Positions 58,601 to 64,000 of a stretch of 64,000 nt of DNA are shown in pieces. Origin of the DNA: JBBAGC01 sp964491265 (GTDB taxonomy: Bacteria > Spirochaetota > UBA4802 > UBA5550). The stretch is from the NCBI GenBank assembly GCA_964491265.1, contig CAZBFP010000016.1, positions 1-64,000 of the forward strand, written 5' to 3'. The notes below the pieces were generated by a model. That model was given only the letters and a program-made list of their open reading frames with translations, searched no databases and was not told the origin of the DNA. The stretch's first letter is position 1. The number at the start of each line of letters is the position of its first letter. The translations under genes and the position numbers were made by a program.

Positions 58601-59557
58601 TTAATCTTCAAATCCGGCCCTCCAGATGGCATATCCCCCCAGTGAATATCCGGCAGCCAGTTCTATCATTTTACCCCTTGTTTCTTTATCTGAAATATAT
58701 CCTCTGGTTGTTGCCCCTTTTCCTGAGTATTCCAGATAGGCACAGCCGGAGTCATCTCTCCGGTAGCCGTACCTTTTTTTAAGGGAAGCGCCATGTTTTG
58801 CTGATACTGCCCTGGCGCTGGAGTTATCCGGCCAGATATAGCCGTAAGCAGGTATGCCGAGGATAATTTTATGCGAAGGGAGGAATTTTAATAGCTGAAT
58901 AATATTCTTTTCAGTCCATTTAATATCAGTCACCGGTCCCGGATTTGTGTCGGGCCTGTGCATATCGTAGCACATGATTACTGCTTCATCAATGTGCGGT
59001 GCTAAAAGGGTGATATCGTGAAAACCGGAGTAGGGGGAATTGAACTCAACCTGGGGGTAGAGTGCCATTGTAACTTTTAATTCACCTGAGTTTTCTTTTA
59101 TGGTTTTTAAAAGGACGGATAGTTTTTCAGCATAGGTTGAGTCAATATATTCAAGGTCAAGATGGAAACCAGTGAAACTGTTTGAGCGGATAAAAGCAAT
59201 TATCTTATCTGCAGCTCTGTCACTTAATGTTTTGCTGCTTAATATTTTTTTCCCTGAAGCGGAGTCTTCAAATGATATGAGGGGATATAAAATTTTCCCC
59301 GATTCAGCCGCAGATTTAATAACTTCCTGAATGAGGCTGTTCCTGTTAAAACGTATTTCTCCACTTCCAGTAATAAACACCCCCGTAAAGCAGATAATAT
59401 TATTAGTGGAAACAGCTGCAGCAATATCATCAGCTGACAATTTTGCATAGTGTGGTATGTATATCCATTTTACCGGTTCTTTGGCCGATCCGGTGCAGAA
59501 AACCGTGATATTCAAAAAAAACATTATAATTAAGGGTAGAATAATTCTGTTTTTCAT
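58601..59557 (-). CDS. GH18-family glycoside hydrolase
   Basis: About 318 residues. A signal peptide (ILPLIIMFFLNITVFCTGSA) precedes a GH18 TIM barrel with the catalytic motif in FTGFHLDLEYID (DxE, last Glu as acid). MCYDMHRPD and PAYGYIWP further match the GH18 fold, as in spore-cortex and chitinase-like enzymes (YaaH/YdhD). ATG 59557 sits seven bases after CCGGAG and is preferred to the ATG six bases upstream. It probably cleaves amino sugar polymers such as peptidoglycan in the periplasm. Confidence 0.85.
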   Translation of the reverse strand: MKNRIILPLIIMFFLNITVFCTGSAKEPVKWIYIPHYAKLSADDIAAAVSTNNIICFTGVFITGSGEIRFNRNSLIQEVIKSAAESGKILYPLISFEDSASGKKILSSKTLSDRAADKIIAFIRSNSFTGFHLDLEYIDSTYAEKLSVLLKTIKENSGELKVTMALYPQVEFNSPYSGFHDITLLAPHIDEAVIMCYDMHRPDTNPGPVTDIKWTEKNIIQLLKFLPSHKIILGIPAYGYIWPDNSSARAVSAKHGASLKKRYGYRRDDSGCAYLEYSGKGATTRGYISDKETRGKMIELAAGYSLGGYAIWRAGFED

Positions 59558-59732
59558 AATCATGCTCCGGAGCTTTTAATGCCCGCTGAATGCCGGAATT
59601 AAACTTATATATAAGAATAGTTAAAGTTTTTATGCAAATATAAAAGAGATGAAGCCTCACTTATTATAATAAAAAATCCTTGCATAGAAGAAAGTTTTAT
59701 GTAAGTGTTTTTTAAAAAATCGGAGGCATTTA

Positions 59733-60653
59733 ATGAAACTTCGTCCTGCTGCTGCTTTTATTCTTTCTCTTATTATCATAACAGGATCTATATCCTGCGG
59801 TAAAACCCTTTATAATTTTGCTAAAAAGAGTGAGCGCGGGAAGGCTCAATTAATAGAAAAAACAATTCAGGTAGGTGACCATAAAATTGTGTACCTTGAA
59901 GGGGGTGCTGGTGAAACTATTCTCCTGGTTCACGGATTCGGCGGTGATAAGGATAACTGGACCCGGTTCGCGCAGCAGTTTGCGGGGAAATACCGCGTAG
60001 TTGCGCCTGATCTGCCCGGATTTGGTGAAAGCAGCAGACTGGAAAGTGCTCACTACGATATTGATACCCAGACATTGAGGCTTCGAAATTTTGCGAAAGC
60101 CCTTGGTCTTGAAAAGTTTCATATTGCAGGAAATTCTATGGGGGGGTGGATATCTGCAAATTATGCAGTAAATTATCCCGGCGACCTTCTTACACTTACA
60201 TTGATGAATGCAGCGGGTTTGATCACTTCTGATAAAAGTGAGATGATGCTCCTTGTTGAGCAGGGATTTAATCCTCTCCTTGTGAGTGATGTTAAGGATT
60301 ATGACAGGCTGATGAAATTTGTATTTGTAAAACCTCCATATGTCCCCGGGCCGCTGAAAAAAGAGTTTGCGGAAAAAGCTGTTGAGCATAAAGATTTCAA
60401 TGATAAAATATTCGCCGATCTTCGTGAAAGGTCACCTTCTATGAAAAAGTTTCTTCACCGGATTACAGCGCCATCTTTGATTATCTGGGGTGATACAGAC
60501 AGGGTGCTCCATGTTTCCGGTGCAGAGATTTTTGATCGGGGAATTAAAAACTCAAGAGTCTATATCCTTAAAAAATGCGGCCATCTCCCCATGATTGAAA
60601 GACCGGAAGAGACAGCCGGAGTTTTCCTGAAATTTATTGCTGGTGAACTATAA
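59733..60653 (+). CDS. Alpha/beta hydrolase lipoprotein
   Basis: A 306-residue protein with a lipoprotein signal (GSISC) and a full alpha/beta hydrolase fold: LVHGFGGDKDNW (oxyanion), nucleophile Ser in IAGNSMGGWIS, Asp in IWGDTDRVL and His in KKCGHLPMIE. It resembles Moraxella-type lipases and meta-cleavage hydrolases. CGGAGG precedes ATG. It is membrane-anchored and faces the periplasm. The ester substrate is unknown. Confidence 0.88.
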   Translation: MKLRPAAAFILSLIIITGSISCGKTLYNFAKKSERGKAQLIEKTIQVGDHKIVYLEGGAGETILLVHGFGGDKDNWTRFAQQFAGKYRVVAPDLPGFGESSRLESAHYDIDTQTLRLRNFAKALGLEKFHIAGNSMGGWISANYAVNYPGDLLTLTLMNAAGLITSDKSEMMLLVEQGFNPLLVSDVKDYDRLMKFVFVKPPYVPGPLKKEFAEKAVEHKDFNDKIFADLRERSPSMKKFLHRITAPSLIIWGDTDRVLHVSGAEIFDRGIKNSRVYILKKCGHLPMIERPEETAGVFLKFIAGEL

Positions 60654-60659
60654 CAATAG

Positions 60660-60783
60660 AATCTCCAGAAAAATCCAGGATTTATGAGATTCCCGCGCCT
60701 GTACTGAGCTTGTCATCATAAAAACGAAGTATGCGCGGGAATGACATTATCTCTGAAATTATACTGCTGCACCGGAGATTTAT
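60660..60783. repeat. MITE-like repeat, family A, copy 5 (inverted)
   Basis: GAGATTCCCGCGCCTGTACT and GTATGCGCGGGAATGACATT match the inverted core of the family, including the CTGAGC and GTACTGAG words seen in copy 4. The left arm has lost the GGAATGAC end. The outer right arm ATTATACTGCTGCACC resembles the TIR of copies 1-4. Confidence 0.55.
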
Positions 60784-60804
60784 AGCAAAGATTATGAATA
60801 ATTC

Positions 60805-60843
60805 TTGACTAATATTATTAGCTTAAGTAATGTACCAACTGGT
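60805..60843 (+). promoter_or_regulatory. Possible promoter and operator of the QueG-like gene
   Basis: TTGACT (60805-60810), 17 bases, then TAATGT (60828-60833) make a fair -35/-10 pair. ACCAACTGGT (60834-60843), with arms ACCA and TGGT, follows at once and could bind a repressor. The TTG inside the -35 is in frame with the gene but has no ribosome site. Confidence 0.35.
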
Positions 60844-60876
60844 CAGTATATTAATCTGCAGAATCATGGGGGGAGA

Positions 60877-62004
60877 ATGCTAACGAAAACAGAGATAATT
60901 GATAAAGCCCGGGAGCTTGGATTTGATGATATAGGGTTTACCACAGCCGAGTCTTTCCCTTCCCAGCTTGAGTATATAGACTCCGGCGATAAAAGATATG
61001 ACTGGACTGAAATGGTTGGTCTTAAATTAAAACAGAGTATTGATCCCAGGGTTGTGTTTGAAGAGGCAAAGAGTATAATTGTTCTGCTCCACTGTTATCT
61101 CCGCGATTTTATACCTGCTTCAATGACAAACCATTTCGGCAGGTGCTATGTAAATGATGACAGGGTAACCAAAGATGGCCTGGCTGAGCGTATTAAGGCT
61201 TTTCGCGGGTATCTGCGCGATAATGGTATAAACAGTAAATGTTCAGCCAGTATGCCGGATAAACTTGCAGCTGCCAGGGCAGGGCTTGGGACTTTCGGTA
61301 AAAATACCCTCTTTTATGCTTCAGGGTGCGCAAAGGGGAGTTCCTGGGTAAGCCCCATAGCTGTTGTTATTGATCATGAATTTGAATCAGATACTCCTAC
61401 AGTGAAGAACGGCTGCCCTGAGTGGTGCAGAAACGCCTGTGTAGCTGCCTGTCCCACCAGAGCGCTTAAAGGTAACGGCACAATTGAACCGTCAAAGTGT
61501 ATCTCATATCTTACATATTACGGTAATACAATAACGCCTCTGGAGCTGCGGGAGCCCATGGGGATGAATGTTTACGGATGCGACCGGTGCCAGCTGGTAT
61601 GCCCCAGAAATCAGCCCTGGATTGCATCTGACCTGCCGCAGAAAGAAAAAATAAATATGAAGTCGCAGAACTTTGATATGATAAAACTGCTCCACATGGA
61701 CAGGGAATACTTTGATTCAAAAATATGGCCCCATATGTTTTATATGTCTTATAAGGATATGTGGAAATGGAAGATGAATGTGGCCCGGGCAATGGGGAAC
61801 AGTCTTGATGAAAAGTATGTGCCTGAGCTTGTTAAAGCCTATAATGATAATGATGATGAGCGTGTAAAAATTATGTGCCTCTGGGCTCTCGGCAGAATCG
61901 GCAGCGCTGATTCTATAAAAGCTTTAAAAGATTTTATACCTTCCTGTGAAGGTGTGCTTGGAAAAGAAGCTGAAACAGCACTCCATCTGGCCGGAGGGAG
62001 GTGA
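60877..62004 (+). CDS. QueG-like iron-sulfur protein
   Basis: About 375 residues, related to epoxyqueuosine reductase QueG. It carries the DUF1730-like part, two ferredoxin motifs and C-terminal HEAT-like repeats (LVKAYNDNDDERVKIMCLWA). The second motif CDRCQLVCPRN is typical. The first is unusual (CPEWCRNACVAACPT, with wider spacing). QueG proteins reduce the tRNA base precursor with cobalamin, but this variant may act on another substrate. ATG 60877 is preceded closely by GGGGGGAG. It should be cytoplasmic. Confidence 0.8.
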   Translation: MLTKTEIIDKARELGFDDIGFTTAESFPSQLEYIDSGDKRYDWTEMVGLKLKQSIDPRVVFEEAKSIIVLLHCYLRDFIPASMTNHFGRCYVNDDRVTKDGLAERIKAFRGYLRDNGINSKCSASMPDKLAAARAGLGTFGKNTLFYASGCAKGSSWVSPIAVVIDHEFESDTPTVKNGCPEWCRNACVAACPTRALKGNGTIEPSKCISYLTYYGNTITPLELREPMGMNVYGCDRCQLVCPRNQPWIASDLPQKEKINMKSQNFDMIKLLHMDREYFDSKIWPHMFYMSYKDMWKWKMNVARAMGNSLDEKYVPELVKAYNDNDDERVKIMCLWALGRIGSADSIKALKDFIPSCEGVLGKEAETALHLAGGR

Positions 62005-62015
62005 TCCCGTGCTCT

Positions 62016-62543
62016 TTATTTATCTGTTCTGAAAGTAATTTCAGCATCAGAATTGACAGTTATCATAAATATTACAGGGGCCGGATCAAATACTGTAAAG
62101 CGCACTCTGTATGTGGATGCATCAAGTTTTGAAAGGGGGTCATCTTTAAGTCCGCAGATTTTTACCGGATAAAAAGTTTCCCAGTCATTGTTGTAATTTC
62201 TTGCCATGGGTGAGTAGGTATAGTCTGTTTTTGATCTGTAGCGTTTTATATCGATGAGCTTTTCTATAATAAAATATGTTTTCTCAGGTATCCTGTCGGG
62301 CGGGAATGTGCTCTGTACCTGTACTGCCTGGAGGTCTACTGTAATGCATTCGACGCTTTCTGCCAGGGAAAAAAATATTTCATAGGTTATACTTTTATCG
62401 ATAGTATCAGTTGATCTTTTTAATGCAGTGCTGGAATCACTGAAGCTGTAACTGTTCCCTGCCTCGTCTCCATTTCTTTTGCCCATCCCTGAGCAGCCGC
62501 TGATAAGAAGAATAACTGATAAAAGCAAACAGATGTTTTTCAC
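62016..62543 (-). CDS. Putative lipoprotein, unknown
   Basis: A 175-residue protein with a lipoprotein signal (LLLSVILLISGCSG, Cys 17), then a Ser/Asn-rich linker and a beta-rich domain (ITYEIFFSLAESVECI; YRVRFTVFDPAPVIFMITVN). No family is recognised. It is convergent with the QueG-like gene, 11 bases away. Confidence 0.65.
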   Translation of the reverse strand: MKNICLLLSVILLISGCSGMGKRNGDEAGNSYSFSDSSTALKRSTDTIDKSITYEIFFSLAESVECITVDLQAVQVQSTFPPDRIPEKTYFIIEKLIDIKRYRSKTDYTYSPMARNYNNDWETFYPVKICGLKDDPLSKLDASTYRVRFTVFDPAPVIFMITVNSDAEITFRTDK

Positions 62544-62641
62544 AGATGCTTCCCCCGGATAATTATCATGAACAGATTTTATCTGCTTTCTCTAATAATT
62601 GCAATCTATTTTCAGATGTTTTAATAATAATTTTTGGCCAG

Positions 62642-62757
62642 TGTTAATTCCTTAACTTTTATTTGAAATAAAATGCTCTAATATCCCCGCCGCCTACGGC
62701 GGCGGGGATATGGAAATCATTATTATTGCACTAAAAAATATCTTTAGGAATAATTAT
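62642..62757 (-). repeat. Hairpin repeat, family C, copy 2 (inverted)
   Basis: Reverse complement matches 23641-23755 along most of its length, with the same order of words: TTATTCC, AAGATAT, TTTAGTGCAAT, CCGCCGCC-loop-GGCGGCGG, GATATT, AAATAAAAGTTAAGGAATTA. The loop changes from TTC to GTA, consistent with an independent old copy. Confidence 0.75.
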
Positions 62758-62807
62758 ATTTTTTGGCTTATTCCGGATTTTTGGGATACAAAGAGAGTAC
62801 TTCTTTG

Positions 62808-62896
62808 CTTTTCCCCTGTCCCCCAATATTACGGCCCCCAGCCGATTAACCTGACGTGCTGAATGAATTTATTCCGGCTTCCCCCGGAGGGGGATG
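62808..62896. repeat. C/G-block repeat, family D, partly decayed
   Basis: TTTTCCCCTGTCCCCCAA begins like the 20.4 kb unit but breaks into ATATTACGGCCCCC; a second unit CTTCCCCCGGAGGGGG closes the stretch. Confidence 0.5.
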
Positions 62897-62977
62897 AGAA
62901 AATTCTATTCATATTTTTATTTAATTAATGCTATAGTAAAACAAACAAGTCACAAAAAGCACAAAAAAAGTTAATTA

Positions 62978-63109
62978 ACCCCCTTCGGGGGTGGCGGGTA
63001 ATGATTTCCTGTGGGAAAAGAATTCATTCCGCCGGGGGCTTAGCCGAATTAATTGTTCGTTGAAAGAAGTGGGTAGTAGTACCCTTGGGGTAGACAGGGG
63101 GCTGACTCC
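62978..63109. repeat. C/G-block repeat, family D
   Basis: CCCCCTTCGGGGGTGGCGGG, then GCCGGGGGCTTAGCCG, then GGTAGACAGGGGGCTGACTC. The last unit, with TAGACAGGGGG, matches the copy at 2367. Confidence 0.5.
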
Positions 63110-63172
63110 AGAATATGTGAAAACAAACAATATTGTTACTTTTCCCAAATATCGGGAATGAGCCTAATTTGT

Positions 63173-63481
63173 TTAAAAAAACTGGAGAATAAACCATGTT
63201 ACGCTTATGGAGGCGATCACAGGCATCATGAGGCCGCCGGTAAACCATGCAGTTACTGCAGCTGCTGCTACACCTGCAATTCCTGCTGCAGGATTCTGCG
63301 GGAAGGAGGTGACTATCCCGGGGAGTATAAGGGCGCCAAGGGCTGCTATGGGCATAAAGTCTAAAAAGCGTTTAACAAAGGGGGGGAGATTATCCCCGCC
63401 GGGAATAAAAAATGGCACTACCCTTAAAAGATAGTTCCCCAGGGCGCAGGCAAGTATTATAAATATAATATTATCGTTCAT
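63173..63481 (-). CDS. azlD: Branched-chain amino-acid exporter small subunit AzlD
   Basis: A 102-residue membrane protein of the AzlD family with three to four TM segments (NIIFIILACALGNYLLRVVPFF; KRFLDFMPIAALGALILPGI). Its ATG overlaps the azlC stop by four bases (ATGA). With AzlC it exports branched-chain amino acids or their analogues. Confidence 0.9.
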   Translation of the reverse strand: MNDNIIFIILACALGNYLLRVVPFFIPGGDNLPPFVKRFLDFMPIAALGALILPGIVTSFPQNPAAGIAGVAAAAVTAWFTGGLMMPVIASISVTWFILQFF

Positions 63482-64000
63482 TGCACTTCACCTGCGGGGA
63501 TAATCAAATCATCATCAGACTCATTATTCTCATCTTTGAAGAGGAGAGTGGCAAGAGCTGTTACAGAGAGCATTGCTATAACAATCGACCACCCTGCAGA
63601 GAGGCTGTATTTATAATATAACAGGGTATTTACCCCCCCTGCAGCAAGAGCTATAATAAGGGCTTTGACCCCTTTTTTGATTTCCGGAACAAGGAGTGCG
63701 GCAAAAAGTGCAAAAAGCGCACCTGACATTGCATCCTGTAGTGACCGGGAGAGAAATGCTCCCAGAGTAACCCCTGCTGCTGTACCTGAAGCCCATCCGA
63801 GCCAGGATATCCCCTGGAGGGCGAACATGAAATACCGGCCCGCACCCCCCGGTTTCATTGAAGCTACAGAAAAGACCTCGTCAGTTACACCAAAAGCTAT
63901 AATAAAACGGTCTGACTTTGTTTTGAAGCCGATTTTATTCAGGAGAGAGGCACTCATTATAATATAACGCATATTAAGGAGCATTACTGAGGTGACAATC
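63478..64000 (-). CDS. azlC: Branched-chain amino-acid exporter AzlC, N-terminus cut by window
   Basis: The C-terminal 174 residues or so of an AzlC permease; the frame stays open to the window end, and the MLLNMRYIIMSAS segment is an internal AzlC sequence (NxRxxxMSAS), not the start. TM-rich with LALAAGG-like helices and an acidic tail (DENNESDDD). It forms the exporter with AzlD. Confidence 0.9.
   Translation of the reverse strand, partial: IVTSVMLLNMRYIIMSASLLNKIGFKTKSDRFIIAFGVTDEVFSVASMKPGGAGRYFMFALQGISWLGWASGTAAGVTLGAFLSRSLQDAMSGALFALFAALLVPEIKKGVKALIIALAAGGVNTLLYYKYSLSAGWSIVIAMLSVTALATLLFKDENNESDDDLIIPAGEVQ

Larger units (their letters stand above)
62544..63172. other. Repeat-filled intergenic region
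   Basis: Contains the second copy of family C (62642-62757) and two runs of family D units (62808-62896, 62978-63109). No ORF is supported. It is a second site, after 8.4 and 20.4 kb, where repeats gather between genes. Confidence 0.6.

Overview
The window reads as a contiguous piece of an AT-leaning, Gram-negative, anaerobic and motile bacterial chromosome. Lipoprotein signals, an outer-membrane-like protein, a chemotaxis cluster, many sensor kinases and selenocysteine use all fit. Several small membrane and lipoprotein genes resemble Spirochaetota proteins, so a free-living spirochaete is my best guess, but that is inference. No rRNA, tRNA, CRISPR array or intact insertion sequence was seen. 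Layout: (1) 0.5-19 kb is a signalling block: REC-REC-GGDEF cyclase, MBL hydrolase, a REC-PAS-PAS kinase with its NarL-type regulator, an MCP, a cheA-STAS-cheY-cheW operon, two large periplasmic-sensor kinases, then a PilZ protein and a membrane-anchored coiled-coil protein on the other strand. (2) 19-26.6 kb holds a DUF1858 protein, an ACT protein, a DctPQM TRAP transporter, GlgX and a DUF1573 protein interrupted by one in-frame TGA. (3) 26.7-40 kb is an energy block: a seven-gene minus-strand operon (HTH-EIIA regulator plus six Hyf/Ehr-type membrane oxidoreductase subunits) diverges from a selenocysteine formate dehydrogenase and its NuoEF-type partner. (4) 40.4-54 kb is a carboxylate-transport and sensing block: histidine kinase, NtrC-type regulator, archaemetzincin, GcvH-like protein, two OFA-family MFS carriers, a DUF485/sodium-solute symporter pair, a phosphoesterase and a DUF294/CBS protein whose sensor domain is nearly that of the kinase. 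(5) 54-64 kb is mixed housekeeping and envelope genes: a rubrerythrin-like protein, lipoprotein hydrolases, a YrdC/Sua5 protein, a CsgG/LpoB-like lipoprotein, a GH18 protein, a QueG-like iron-sulfur protein and azlCD running off the end. How it works together: formate would be oxidised to NADH by the selenoenzyme. The Ehr-like complex, which lacks the nickel ligands, would couple an unknown electron reaction to ion pumping. Small organic acids would enter by TRAP, OFA and symporter systems under cache-domain sensing. The most notable observation is the DUF1573 gene at 26.2-26.6 kb. It stays in frame on both sides of a TGA that replaces the first Cys of the family's CGCT motif, with a hairpin placed like the SECIS of the formate dehydrogenase, so it may be a second selenoprotein. 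Intergenic regions carry at least four families of palindromic repeats, two of which show 8-bp target-site duplications typical of MITEs.
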